A stretch of DNA of 46,018 bases from Hyphomicrobiales bacterium (GCA_027488155.1 JAIYCE010000085.1:1-46018); one strand, 5' to 3'. Counted from the stretch's first letter, positions 8,774 through 17,892 are shown. Notes: generated by a model from the letters alone, not told the origin. Translations and numbers: made by a program.

Positions 8774-9129
8774 CGGATTTGTACCCGGCTACGCTACATT
8801 GGACCTACCGCATCGTCATATCGGAGACAATTGGCTCTGTGACGTACTGCTTGAAGAAAAAATTTTGAACCGCCCCGGAAGTCAGCTCCTTATTTGAATC
8901 AAATAATAACCATAATTAATTGATTTATATGTATTTTTATTGAATTGATTACCCCTATCTTCACGCTGTTTGTAAGCCCTAAATGGGTTATCGCAAACGC
9001 TGCTCTATCGTGCTCCAAGCCCTACCCCCCATTTGACAGCCGCCCCTGACCTCCGCCATTGATCGCGACTTCCGAAAGGCGAGGCCCTGTTCAGCTAGGC
9101 CTGTGCCGACCCATTCTTGAGGTTTTTCC
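8774..9129. other. 356-base intergenic region with an AT-rich block upstream of topA
   Basis: Divergent region between the DUF4926 gene and topA. Positions about 8880-8955 are strikingly AT-rich for this genome. They contain the perfect palindrome TTATTTGA-A-TCAAATAA (8890-8906), whose centre is GAATC, a GANTC site of the CcrM type. A TTGACA hexamer lies at 9035-9040 without a convincing -10 partner. I see no gene here. The topA ribosome-binding sequence TGAGGT precedes the ATG at 9130. Confidence 0.55.
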
Positions 9130-11808
9130 ATGAAGCTCGTGATCGTCGAATCTCCGGCCAAGGCCAAGACGATCAATAAATATCTAGGCTCCGACTATGA
9201 GGTCGTGGCCTCGTTCGGACATATTCGCGACCTTCCGGCCAAGGATGGCTCGGTCGACCCCGCCGACGATTTCGCGATGAAGTGGGAGGTCGACCCGAAG
9301 GCTTCCAAGCGCGTCTCCGAGATCGCCGCGTCCGTCAAATCCGCTGACCGCCTGATCCTCGCGACCGACCCTGATCGCGAAGGGGAAGCCATCTCGTGGC
9401 ACATTCTCGAAGCACTCAAGGCGCGACGTGCCATCAAGGATACCCCCGTCGAGCGCGTGACTTTCAACGCCATCACCAAAGATGCCATCAAGGAAGCGAT
9501 GGCCCGCCCCCGTCAGATCGATCAGGCGCTGGTCGATGCCTATCTGGCGCGACGGGCTCTCGACTACCTGGTCGGCTTCAACCTGTCCCCGGTCCTGTGG
9601 CGCAAACTCCCGGGTGCCCGGTCCGCCGGTCGCGTCCAATCCGTCGCTTTGCGTCTGGTCTGCGACCGCGAGCGCGAGATCGAGACCTTCGTGGCGCGCG
9701 AGTATTGGTCGATCATTGCCCATATGAAGACGGCGGCAGGTGCGGCCTTCACAGCGCGCCTTGTCGGCGCCGATGGCAAGAAGATCACCCGGCTCGACAT
9801 CGGCACGGGAGCAGAGGCGGAAGGATTCAAGAAGTCGCTTCTGGAGGCGGCCTACAGGGTCCGTTCGGTCGAGGCCAAACCGACCAAGCGCCACCCCTCC
9901 CCGCCCTTCACCACATCGACGCTCCAGCAGGAGGCCAGCCGCAAGCTCGGCTATGCGCCGGCCCGGACCATGCAGCTCGCCCAGCGCCTATATGAAGGCG
10001 TCGAGCTTGGCGGCGAAACGGTCGGCCTTATCACTTATATGCGGACCGATGGCGTCGACATGGCCCCGGAAGCGATTGCCTCGGCGCGCCGGGTGATCGG
10101 CAAGGAATATGGCGATGCCTATGTGCCGCAGGCACCGCGTCGCTATCAGTCGAAAGCCAAGAATGCGCAGGAGGCGCATGAGGCAATCCGGCCGACCGAT
10201 CTTGGCCGTTTGCCGCGCGAGGTCGCCCGCTATGTCGATTCCGAACAGGCCAAGCTTTATGAGCTGATTTGGATCCGCACGCTTGCGAGCCAGATGGAAT
10301 CGGCCGAACTCGAGCGCACCACAGTCGACATCGAAGCCAAGGCCGGTGCACGCACGCTCGATTTGCGTGCAACGGGGCAAGTGGTGAAGTTCGACGGCTT
10401 CTTGCGGCTTTATCAGGAAGACCGTGACGATCCAGTCGTCGGCGAAGATGACGAGGAAGGCCGCCTGCCGCCGATGAAACAGGGCGAACCTGTTTCCCGT
10501 GAAAAGCTCGACGTGACACAGCATTTCACCGAACCGCCGCCGCGCTATTCGGAAGCCTCACTCGTCAAAAAAATGGAAGAACTCGGCATCGGCCGTCCAT
10601 CGACTTATGCCTCGATCTTGGCCGTGCTGCGCGACCGCGATTATGTGCGGCTCGACAAGAAGAAACTCGTGCCCTCGGACAAGGGCATGTTGGTAACGGC
10701 GTTCCTTGAAAGCTTTTTCACACGCTATGTGGAGTTCGATTTCACGGCAGCGCTCGAAGAAGACCTTGACCGCGTCTCCAACAGCGAAATCGATTGGAAG
10801 ACACTGCTGCGCCGCTTTTGGGAAGAATTCTCAGCATCGATCGACGGTACCAAGGAATTGCGGACGACGCAGGTCCTCGATTCTCTTAACGAGATCATGG
10901 GCCCGCACGTTTTCCCGCAGAAAGCCGATGGCGGCGATCCGCGCGGTTGCCCAAAATGCAATGCCGGCCAACTCTCGCTGAAGCTGGGCAAATTCGGCGC
11001 ATTCATCGGATGCTCGAATTATCCGGAATGCAATTTCACGCGCCAGCTTTCGGCGACAGAGGCCGAGGGTCCGCGCGTGCTCGGCGAAGATCCCGAGACC
11101 AACGCCGAAATCAGCGTGCGCGATGGCCGTTATGGCCCCTATGTGCAGCGCGGCGATGGCAAAGAACGCAAAATGTCGTCCTTGCCGAAAGGTGTTGTGC
11201 CCGATCAGGTCGATCTTGAGATGGCACTCGCGCTGCTCTCTTTGCCGCGCGAGGTGGCGAAGCATCCCGAAACGGGCGACCCCATCAAAGCGGGGATCGG
11301 ACGGTTCGGACCTTACGTCCAGCACGCCAAGGTCTATGCAAGCCTTGCCAAGGATGATGACGTCCTCACCATCGGTCCCAACCGAGCGATCGACCTGATC
11401 ATCGCCAAGGAAACCGGTGCGGGCCGAGGCGGCGGCGGGCGCGGCGCGCCTGCGGGCCGTGCGCTCGGCGAACACCCCGATGGCGGCCCCGTCACCGTCC
11501 ATGCCGGCAAGTATGGCCCCTATGTGAAGCATGGCTCAGTCAATGCCACGCTGCCGAAGTCGATTTCGCCAGAAACAGTGACGCTCGAAGACGCGATCCC
11601 GCTGCTCGCAGCGCGCGCCGAGGCATCCGGCAAGAAGAAGAGTGGCGCCAAAAAGGCCCCCACGAAAAAGGCCCCGGCCAAAAAGGCGGCGGCGAAGAAA
11701 GCCCCCGCCAAGAAGGCCGAGACAACCGCTAAAAAGCCGGCAACCAAAAAGACGGCGACTGGCGCAGCCAAGAAACCGGCTTCGAAGAAGGCAGCGGCGA
11801 GCGAATAG
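9130..11808 (+). CDS. topA: DNA topoisomerase I
   Basis: An 892-residue type IA topoisomerase that relaxes negative supercoils. The TOPRIM domain opens MKLVIVESPAKAKTINKYLG and contains TDPDREGEAISWHI. The active-site tyrosine is Tyr303 in GLITYMRTDGVDM. A C4-type zinc-binding segment starts with Cys607 and Cys610 (CPKCNAGQ) and ends CSNYPECNF. Three C-terminal repeats of the G-x-Y/F-G-P-Y-V type follow (GRYGPYVQ, GRFGPYVQ, GKYGPYVK). The last 60 or so residues are a Lys/Ala-rich histone-H1-like tail, likely to aid DNA binding. It leads the plus-strand operon topA-rnr-DUF983-NUDIX. Confidence 0.97.
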   Translation: MKLVIVESPAKAKTINKYLGSDYEVVASFGHIRDLPAKDGSVDPADDFAMKWEVDPKASKRVSEIAASVKSADRLILATDPDREGEAISWHILEALKARRAIKDTPVERVTFNAITKDAIKEAMARPRQIDQALVDAYLARRALDYLVGFNLSPVLWRKLPGARSAGRVQSVALRLVCDREREIETFVAREYWSIIAHMKTAAGAAFTARLVGADGKKITRLDIGTGAEAEGFKKSLLEAAYRVRSVEAKPTKRHPSPPFTTSTLQQEASRKLGYAPARTMQLAQRLYEGVELGGETVGLITYMRTDGVDMAPEAIASARRVIGKEYGDAYVPQAPRRYQSKAKNAQEAHEAIRPTDLGRLPREVARYVDSEQAKLYELIWIRTLASQMESAELERTTVDIEAKAGARTLDLRATGQVVKFDGFLRLYQEDRDDPVVGEDDEEGRLPPMKQGEPVSREKLDVTQHFTEPPPRYSEASLVKKMEELGIGRPSTYASILAVLRDRDYVRLDKKKLVPSDKGMLVTAFLESFFTRYVEFDFTAALEEDLDRVSNSEIDWKTLLRRFWEEFSASIDGTKELRTTQVLDSLNEIMGPHVFPQKADGGDPRGCPKCNAGQLSLKLGKFGAFIGCSNYPECNFTRQLSATEAEGPRVLGEDPETNAEISVRDGRYGPYVQRGDGKERKMSSLPKGVVPDQVDLEMALALLSLPREVAKHPETGDPIKAGIGRFGPYVQHAKVYASLAKDDDVLTIGPNRAIDLIIAKETGAGRGGGGRGAPAGRALGEHPDGGPVTVHAGKYGPYVKHGSVNATLPKSISPETVTLEDAIPLLAARAEASGKKKSGAKKAPTKKAPAKKAAAKKAPAKKAETTAKKPATKKTATGAAKKPASKKAAASE

Positions 11809-11890
11809 CTCGCCCGCGCCTCCCTCCATGGCAATTCGACCCCGGGCATGCCACATAAGGGCAATGATCCTATTCCCTGCCCGGTGAGCC

Positions 11891-14173
11891 ATGGCGAAGG
11901 CTCCGCACGACATGCAAGGCGCTGAAGGCCTCCCCACCAAGGAGGCCATTCTCGATTTCATCCGCTCCGAACCTGGCGAGGTTGGGAAGCGCGAAATTGC
12001 GCGCGCCTTTGGCATCAAGGGTGGCGCACGGCTCGCGTTGAAGCGATTGCTGCGCGAGATGGAAGATGCTGGCCTTCTCGGCCGCAAGGGCAAAGCGCTC
12101 AACAAGCCCGGCACACTGCCGCCCGTCGTGCTCGCAGAAATCACGCTGCGCGACCGCGATGGCGACCTTCTCGCCGTCCCTGTCGAATGGGACGAGCCGT
12201 CCTTCGGCAAAGCGCCGCGCATTCATGTGTTCTTGCCGAAGCGCCCGAAGCCGGGCTTGAAAATTCCCGGATACGGCGATCGAGTCCTTTTGCGCGTGGA
12301 GCAAGACAAGCAGGGCGAATACGCAGCCCGCATCATCAAGCTGCTCGACAAAACCGACCAGCAAGTGCTCGGCGTGTTTCGTACAAGCAAGGATGGCGGT
12401 GGCCGCATCGTGCCGATCGACAAGAAAGCGCAGGGGCGCGAATTGTCGATCCGTCCCGGCGATGAGAATGGCGCGAAGGATGGCGATCTCGTCTCGGTTG
12501 TTCCTGCTTCACGCAGCCGTTTCGGTTTGGAAATGGCGCGCGTTAAAGAGCGGCTGGGTTCGGTCAAATCGGAAAAGGCCATCAGCCTGATCGCGATTTA
12601 CGCGCACAACATTCCGAACGAGTTTTCGGCGGCTGTGATCAAAGAAGCCGAAAGCGCACAGCCTGCGACAATGCAAGGGCGCGAGGATTGGCGCACGTTG
12701 CCGCTCATCACGATCGATCCGGCGGATGCGAAGGACCACGATGACGCGGTCCACGCCGCGCTCGACGATAATCCCGAAAACAAGGGCGGCTTTATCGTCA
12801 ATGTCGCGATTGCCGATGTGGCAGCTTATGTGCGGCCGGGCTCTTCGCTCGACCGCGAGGCTGTGACGCGCGGTAATTCGGTCTATTTCCCCGATCGCGT
12901 CGTGCCGATGCTGCCAGAACGCATTTCGAACAATCTATGTTCGCTGCGACCATTGGAAGATCGCCCTGCACTCGCCGTACGGATGATCCTCAATGCCGAA
13001 GGCAAAAAGATTTCACATAGCTTTCATCGCGTGATGATGCGTTCGGCAGCCAAGCTTGCTTATCCACAAGCGCAAGCGGCCATCGAAGGACGTACGGACG
13101 ATGTGACAGCGCCGTTGCTCGACAGCGTGCTGAAGCCTTTGTGGGAGGCTTACCATGCAGCGCGACGCGCGCGTGACATCCGTCAGCCGCTTGATCTCGA
13201 TCTGCCCGAGCGCAAAATTATTCTGAAGCCCGATGGCACTGTGGACCGCGTATTGGTGCCTGAACGGCTCGATGCGCATCGCCTGATCGAAGAATTCATG
13301 ATTCTGGCGAATGTCGCCGCTGCTGAGACACTCGAAAAACATCGTAGTGCGCTTCTTTACCGCGTACATGACGAACCATCCGTCGAAAAGATGCGGGTGC
13401 TATCCGAAGTGTTAGCCTCCATTGGCATCAAGATCGGTTCGCAAGGCGCACTGACGCCAGAATTGTTCAATCGTATTCTGGCGAAGGTAGAAGGCTCCGA
13501 GCATCAGCTGTTCGTCAACGAGATCGTGCTGCGCTCGCAGGCACAAGCGCAATATGCTGCCGACAATCTCGGGCATTTCGGTTTGAATTTGCGCCGCTAT
13601 GCGCATTTCACCTCGCCCATCCGGCGCTATGCCGATTTGATCGTGCATCGCGCGATCATCCGCGCACTCAAGCTCGGGCCAGATGGGTTGCCTGACTCTG
13701 TGTTGCCGGAATTGCCGGAAATCGCCGCCAAGATTTCGGCCGCCGAGCGGCGTGCCATGGCAGCCGAGCGCGAAACCATCGACCGTTTGATTGCGCACCA
13801 TCTTGTCGACAAGATTGGCGCGTCATTCGAAGGCAAGGTTGCAGGCGTCACGAAATCGGGCCTATTCGTAAAATTGAGAGACACAGGCGCTGACGGTTTT
13901 GTTCCCGCCTCAACCATCGGTGCAGATTTCTACCGTTACGATGAGCCGACCCATTCGTTGATCGGCGAGCGCACAGGCGAGACGTTCCGCTTGGGCGATC
14001 CCGTCACGGTGAAACTCGTCGAGGCGGCACCGATTGCCGGCGCGTTACGTTTTGAAATTCTATCGGAAGGCCGCAAAGGCACGCCCCGCGGCAAGCGTGG
14101 GCGCGAGCCACGCGGTGCGGACAAGGGAAGCCGCAGGCCGGGACCGGCCAAAGCGAGGAGCAAAAAGCGATGA
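11891..14173 (+). CDS. rnr: Ribonuclease R
   Basis: A 760-residue processive 3'-5' exoribonuclease that degrades structured RNA. The N-terminal winged helix (about residues 15-70) has KEAILDFIRSEPGEVGKREI, followed by cold-shock folds. The catalytic RNB domain starts at TIDPADAKDHDDAVHAALDD, containing the metal-binding aspartates, and includes the HFTSPIRRYADLIVHRAI motif. The S1 domain reads GKVAGVTKSGLFVKLRDTGA. The tail is basic (GKRGREPRGADKGSRRPGPA). It begins 82 bases after topA and overlaps the next gene by 4 bases. Confidence 0.96.
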   Translation: MAKAPHDMQGAEGLPTKEAILDFIRSEPGEVGKREIARAFGIKGGARLALKRLLREMEDAGLLGRKGKALNKPGTLPPVVLAEITLRDRDGDLLAVPVEWDEPSFGKAPRIHVFLPKRPKPGLKIPGYGDRVLLRVEQDKQGEYAARIIKLLDKTDQQVLGVFRTSKDGGGRIVPIDKKAQGRELSIRPGDENGAKDGDLVSVVPASRSRFGLEMARVKERLGSVKSEKAISLIAIYAHNIPNEFSAAVIKEAESAQPATMQGREDWRTLPLITIDPADAKDHDDAVHAALDDNPENKGGFIVNVAIADVAAYVRPGSSLDREAVTRGNSVYFPDRVVPMLPERISNNLCSLRPLEDRPALAVRMILNAEGKKISHSFHRVMMRSAAKLAYPQAQAAIEGRTDDVTAPLLDSVLKPLWEAYHAARRARDIRQPLDLDLPERKIILKPDGTVDRVLVPERLDAHRLIEEFMILANVAAAETLEKHRSALLYRVHDEPSVEKMRVLSEVLASIGIKIGSQGALTPELFNRILAKVEGSEHQLFVNEIVLRSQAQAQYAADNLGHFGLNLRRYAHFTSPIRRYADLIVHRAIIRALKLGPDGLPDSVLPELPEIAAKISAAERRAMAAERETIDRLIAHHLVDKIGASFEGKVAGVTKSGLFVKLRDTGADGFVPASTIGADFYRYDEPTHSLIGERTGETFRLGDPVTVKLVEAAPIAGALRFEILSEGRKGTPRGKRGREPRGADKGSRRPGPAKARSKKR

Positions 14174-14613
14174 GCGCCTATGAATTCACCGCCGATGGCG
14201 TGGCACCGGAAAAACGCGATCGCTGGGAGGCGATGAAGCGGGGTTTTCGCGGTCGCTGTCCGCATTGCGGACAGGGCAAACTCTTCCAAAAATACTTGAA
14301 GACCGTCGATCGCTGCGCGATCTGCGGCGAGGAATTTCATCATCATCGCGCCGACGATCTGCCCGCTTACGTCGTCATCTTTCTTGTGGGCCATCTTGTT
14401 GTGGCGGGCCTAATGTCTGCCGAACAACATTCCGAATGGCCGATTGTGGTGCATGCGATCTTGTGGCCGGCTCTAACGGTTGTGCTGTCGCTGGCCCTGA
14501 TCCAACCCGTCAAAGGCGCGATTGTCGGCCTGCAATGGGCGATGCGGATGCATGGCTTTGGCGGCAAGGCGCATGAGGAAAATGCGCATGAGACCGGGAC
14601 GCGCGAAGGATGA
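14170..14613 (+). CDS. DUF983 membrane protein
   Basis: A 147-residue protein. A zinc-ribbon-like N-terminal part has GRCPHCGQGKLF and CAICGEEFHHH, two CxxC pairs about 20 residues apart, and then two hydrophobic segments (AYVVIFLVGHLVVAGLM and AILWPALTVVLSLALI). This is the standard DUF983 layout. The function is unknown; the Cys pairs suggest metal binding at the cytoplasmic face. It overlaps rnr and the NUDIX gene by 4 bases each (ATGA), so the three are translationally coupled. Confidence 0.9.
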   Translation: MSAYEFTADGVAPEKRDRWEAMKRGFRGRCPHCGQGKLFQKYLKTVDRCAICGEEFHHHRADDLPAYVVIFLVGHLVVAGLMSAEQHSEWPIVVHAILWPALTVVLSLALIQPVKGAIVGLQWAMRMHGFGGKAHEENAHETGTREG

Positions 14614-15353
14614 GTGCTGCTACAGAATTGACTAAGCGCATGACGGATGCCGAGCGCGAACGGCGCTGGCCGACGATCAAGCCGAAAGATGCCGCGACTC
14701 TGATCCTGATTGACCGCGACGGCGCGAAGCCGAAAGTGCTGATGGGCAAGCGTCATCCCGGCCACAAATTCATGCCGGGCAAATTCGTTTTTCCGGGCGG
14801 ACGCATCGAGAGTGATGACCGCAAGATGAGCGCTTCGGGCGCGCTTCACCCTGTCGTCGAAGAAAAGCTGCTGAAGCGGGTACAGCGCCCCACCCTATCG
14901 CGTGCACGCGCCCTTGGGCTTGCCGCCATTCGCGAAACCTTCGAGGAAACCGGATTGATGATCGGCACACGCGAATATGGCGCGCCCGATGTGGTGCCTG
15001 ACGGGCCGTGGGCTGCATTCAGAGAGGCGGGCGTGTTCCCCGATCTTGAGGCTTTGCATTTCATCGCGCGCGCGATCACGCCACCGAAACGGCCCAAACG
15101 TTTTGATGCGCGCTTCTTCGCGGTCGATGCCACCGCGATTGCCCACAAGGTCGAGGGCATTGTCGGAGCCGACTCGGAATTGGTGGAGCTCGTCTGGATT
15201 CCGATTGAGGAAGCCAAGACGCTCGATCTGCCGACGATCACCACAGTGGTGATCGATGAATTGCAGCAGCGGATCGATGCAGGGATGAACCACCGCCTGC
15301 CGGTGCCGTTCTATTACGAAGTGCGGAAAGAGTTTCAGCGCGAAGAGTTGTGA
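14610..15353 (+). CDS. NUDIX hydrolase
   Basis: A 247-residue NUDIX-fold protein. The signature is split in the manner of the NUDT7/8/19 group: it opens FVFPGGRIESDDRKM and closes, after an insertion of about 40 residues, with AAIRETFEETGLMIG, which holds the catalytic REtfEEtG core. Related enzymes act on CoA derivatives, nucleoside diphosphates or capped substrates; the substrate here is not predictable. It is the last gene of the topA-rnr operon before a terminator-like hairpin. Confidence 0.9.
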   Translation: MSAATELTKRMTDAERERRWPTIKPKDAATLILIDRDGAKPKVLMGKRHPGHKFMPGKFVFPGGRIESDDRKMSASGALHPVVEEKLLKRVQRPTLSRARALGLAAIRETFEETGLMIGTREYGAPDVVPDGPWAAFREAGVFPDLEALHFIARAITPPKRPKRFDARFFAVDATAIAHKVEGIVGADSELVELVWIPIEEAKTLDLPTITTVVIDELQQRIDAGMNHRLPVPFYYEVRKEFQREEL

Positions 15354-15437
15354 GCCCTGACGACAGCCGCTGCCAACCGGCTGACGCGGCCGGGACGACC
15401 CAAGACAGGGATTCACCGGTACCCTACCCCTTTCCCA

Positions 15438-15508
15438 TTGACTTTCGAGCGGGGCTGAGTAGTTTCCGCGCCATGACGGCCGGCGGCGACGCCGGCCCCC
15501 TTCTTTTT
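15438..15508 (+). promoter_or_regulatory. Possible rpmG promoter followed by a terminator-like hairpin
   Basis: TTGACT (15438-15443) with 16 bases to TAGTTT (15460-15465) is a plausible promoter. Directly after it is an 8-bp perfect hairpin, GGCCGGCG (15478-15485), loop GCGA, CGCCGGCC (15490-15497), followed by CCCTTCTTTTT. The hairpin could end the upstream operon or attenuate rpmG if the promoter is real. Confidence 0.5.
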
Positions 15509-15559
15509 GACCCCTAAGGGACGCGGCCCGGCCGCCATCCCGGCGAGAGGACCACCGCC

Positions 15560-15727
15560 ATGGCGAAGGCCACAACCATTAAGATCAAGCTCGTGTCCTC
15601 GGCCGACACCGGTTTCTTCTACGTGACGAAGAAGAACTCCCGCACGATGACCGATAAGCTCGTAAAGAAGAAGTACGACCCGGTCGCGAAGAAGCACGTC
15701 GAATTTCGCGAATCGAAGATCAAGTAA
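15560..15727 (+). CDS. rpmG: 50S ribosomal protein L33
   Basis: A 55-residue basic protein. It begins [20 protein letters not shown], then [20 protein letters not shown], and ends [10 protein letters not shown]. It is the zinc-free form: the CxxC pairs of zinc-binding L33 are absent. The start ATG at 15560 is preceded by GAGAGGACC. It lies after the NUDIX gene with 206 bases between and is followed by a strong terminator, so it is probably transcribed on its own. The identification is secure despite the short length. Confidence 0.97.
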   Translation: MAKATTIKIKLVSSADTGFFYVTKKNSRTMTDKLVKKKYDPVAKKHVEFRESKIK

Positions 15728-15753
15728 GCATTTCAAGCACTTGAATGCATTCG

Positions 15754-15779
15754 AAACCGCCCTCCGGGGCGGTTTTTTG
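15754..15779 (+). terminator. Rho-independent terminator of rpmG
   Basis: Stem AAACCGCCC / GGGCGGTTT around a short loop, followed by a run of T (TTTTTTG). It starts 26 bases after the rpmG stop. Confidence 0.88.
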
Positions 15780-15930
15780 TTGGCCGTCGCCCGGTGGGCC
15801 GAGAACAGCCCCTGACATGAAAAGGCCGGCCGCTCCGAGGCGGAAGAGGCTTCCTGCCAAGGCGCGACCGGCCCAACCCCACGGACCCAGGAGATGCGGC
15901 GGACCTGAGCAACTCCGTGAGGGATCTGAA

Positions 15931-15961
15931 CTGAGGCCCTCACTCTAGGTGCGGGCCTCAG
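15931..15961 (-). terminator. Hairpin downstream of pleD
   Basis: A perfect 9-bp inverted repeat, CTGAGGCCC (15931-15939) and GGGCCTCAG (15953-15961), with a 13-base loop. It begins 15 bases after the pleD stop on the minus strand. No T-run is present, so it may be a weak terminator or a 3' stabiliser. A second nested fold lies at 15824-15873 (GGCCGG / CCGGCC with an inner GGAAG / CTTCC stem). Confidence 0.45.
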
Positions 15962-15976
15962 CGGTGTAAACGCCCC

Positions 15977-17386
15977 TTAGGCGATCTGTCGGGCCGCAGA
16001 CGGCGTGTCCACACGGGAATCGGCGGCGCGGACCACTCGGTCCCGCCCCATGCTCTTGGCCGCGTAAAGGGCGGCATCCGCGCGCGCGATCAGCCCGTCC
16101 ATCGTCTCGCCCGGGATCAGCTCAGCAATGCCTATCGAGACCGTGACGGGGACGGCGCGACCTGTCTGCGGCACTTGCATCGGCACGGCGGCAACGAGTT
16201 GACGGATCCGTTCGGCAGCGCGCTCGACGGCCTCGATGCCGGTGTCCTGCATGAGGACGGCAAATTCCTCGCCGCCGAGCCGCGCGACCAGATGTTCGCC
16301 ACGAATAGCGGATGAAATGCGTTGAGCAAATTCGCTTAACACGGCATCGCCGCCCTGATGACCATAGGTATCGTTGATCGATTTGAAGCGGTCGAGATCG
16401 AGCATCATCAGAGCAAGCGGGCGGCGCTGGCGCACGGCTTCGGTGAGCAGCGTCGCGGCATGTGCATCGAAATAGCGACGGTTCGAAAGTCCGGTTAGAG
16501 GATCGCGTACAGACAATTCGAGACTCGTCTGCAACGTGTCGCGCAGACGGTCGGAATAGCGCTTACGGCGCAATTGAGTGCGTACACGCGCCAGCAACTC
16601 ATTCCGGTCAATCGGGCGCATGAGATAATCGTTCACGCCAAGGTCGAGCGCGCGCAGAATGCGGCCCCTATCATGCGGCTCGGCAATGGCGAGCAGTGCG
16701 AGCTGGCGGGTGCGCTCAAGCGAACGCACTTGACTGAGCAGACGCAAGCCATCGGCATCTTTGAAATCGAGACTGGCGATCACCATGTCGTAATCGTTCT
16801 GGGCAGCGGTAAAAACCGCCTTTTGCGGATCACGCTCGACGCTCACCACATGGTGGGGTGCCAACGTTTGGCGCAGTCTTTCAAGTGCCGGTGCGCGATC
16901 GTCGACGAGCAAAATGCGCCCGCCTTTACCATCATCGCGCGCGGCTTGTGCAAAGGGATCGGCGGTTCCAAGCCCACGCGATGTAACAAGCCGGGCGCGT
17001 AATTCGTCGGTCACGGCCTTCAGGCGCAACAGGCTGCGTACGCGTGCGAACAGAGCCGTTTCGTCGATTGGCTTCGTGAGGAAATCATCGGCGCCAGCAT
17101 CGAGCCCGCGCACGCGATCGGCCGGTTGATCGAGCGCAGTAACCAGGACGACGGGTAGATGCGCGGTGGTCGCACCGGCCTTCAACAGGCGGCACAATTC
17201 ATAGCCATCCATGCCCGGCATCATCACATCGCTGATGACGAGATCGCATTGGTTTTTTTCAGCGAAAGTGAGGGCATCGGCCCCATTCAACGCGGTGAGG
17301 ACCTCGAAATACTCGGCTCCCAATCGCGCTTCCAGCAATTTCACATTCGCAATATGATCGTCGACAACCAAAATCCGGGCGGTCAC
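15977..17386 (-). CDS. pleD: PleD-type response regulator diguanylate cyclase
   Basis: A 469-residue protein with two receiver domains and a GGDEF domain, as in Caulobacter PleD, which makes c-di-GMP at the cell pole after phosphorylation. Receiver 1 has acceptor Asp53 (LVISDVMMPGMDG). Receiver 2 is degenerate (MVIASLDFKDADG, no acceptor Asp) and serves dimerisation in the family. The GGDEF domain has LDLDRFKSINDTYGHQGGD and active-site GGEEF at 371-375. The inhibitory I-site, RxxD in most homologues, reads RGEH (362-365). I use the GTG start at 17386, with AGGA 7 bases before it, because MTARILVVDD is the family N-terminus; the frame extends further upstream into divK. The gap to divK is 11 bases. 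Confidence 0.93.
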   Translation of the reverse strand: MTARILVVDDHIANVKLLEARLGAEYFEVLTALNGADALTFAEKNQCDLVISDVMMPGMDGYELCRLLKAGATTAHLPVVLVTALDQPADRVRGLDAGADDFLTKPIDETALFARVRSLLRLKAVTDELRARLVTSRGLGTADPFAQAARDDGKGGRILLVDDRAPALERLRQTLAPHHVVSVERDPQKAVFTAAQNDYDMVIASLDFKDADGLRLLSQVRSLERTRQLALLAIAEPHDRGRILRALDLGVNDYLMRPIDRNELLARVRTQLRRKRYSDRLRDTLQTSLELSVRDPLTGLSNRRYFDAHAATLLTEAVRQRRPLALMMLDLDRFKSINDTYGHQGGDAVLSEFAQRISSAIRGEHLVARLGGEEFAVLMQDTGIEAVERAAERIRQLVAAVPMQVPQTGRAVPVTVSIGIAELIPGETMDGLIARADAALYAAKSMGRDRVVRAADSRVDTPSAARQIA

Positions 17387-17397
17387 GCAATCCTCAT

Positions 17398-17769
17398 TCA
17401 GGTATCGCCGATATAAGTCCTCACCGTTTCGACGAATTTCGAGACGGAAATCGGCTTTGACAAATAGGCTTCGCAACCCTTGGAGCGGATGCGCTCCTCA
17501 TCGCCCTTCATGGCAAACGCCGTGATGGCAATGATCGGGATATGCCGGATCTCGTCATCGGACTTGATCCACGCTGTCACGTCCTCGCCCGAGACTTCCG
17601 GCAATTGGATGTCCATGAGGATGAGGTCGGGCCGGTGTTGGCGTGCCAATTCGATCGCTTCGACACCCGAAGCGGTCTTCAGGGTGCGATAACCATGCGC
17701 CTCCAGCAGATCGTTGAACAATTTCATGTTCAACTCATTGTCTTCGACGATAAGCACCGATTTCGCCAT
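17398..17769 (-). CDS. divK: Single-domain cell-cycle response regulator DivK
   Basis: A 123-residue receiver domain with no output domain. It begins [20 protein letters not shown], has acceptor Asp53 in [13 protein letters not shown], the switch Thr in [15 protein letters not shown], and the conserved Lys in [11 protein letters not shown]. DivK relays signals between the DivJ and PleC kinases and the DivL-CckA-CtrA pathway that sets division asymmetry. The frame extends upstream to 18036, but the ATG at 17769 fits the family exactly. It is the first gene of the divK-pleD operon and divergent from the DUF3572 gene. No CtrA-type TTAA-N7-TTAA site was seen in the 123-base divergent region. Confidence 0.96.
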   Translation of the reverse strand: MAKSVLIVEDNELNMKLFNDLLEAHGYRTLKTASGVEAIELARQHRPDLILMDIQLPEVSGEDVTAWIKSDDEIRHIPIIAITAFAMKGDEERIRSKGCEAYLSKPISVSKFVETVRTYIGDT

Positions 17770-17892
17770 GCGAATACCCTGATACGCTTGTTCACGCCCG
17801 TTCCCAGCCACTCGCGACCGGTCCGGCAATTGGTTATAACGCCGAACTCCTTTCCGAAACACAAACCCGGCTTGGAAAAAACGGAGGCAATC

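Noticed and set aside
11623-11808. Low-complexity AAGAAGGCC repeats as a DNA repeat element
   Set aside because: They are the coding sequence of the Lys/Ala tail of topoisomerase I, in frame to the stop.
17770-17892. Search for a CtrA box between divK and the DUF3572 gene
   Set aside because: Only TTATAAC is present; there is no TTAA-N7-TTAA pattern, so no site is claimed.
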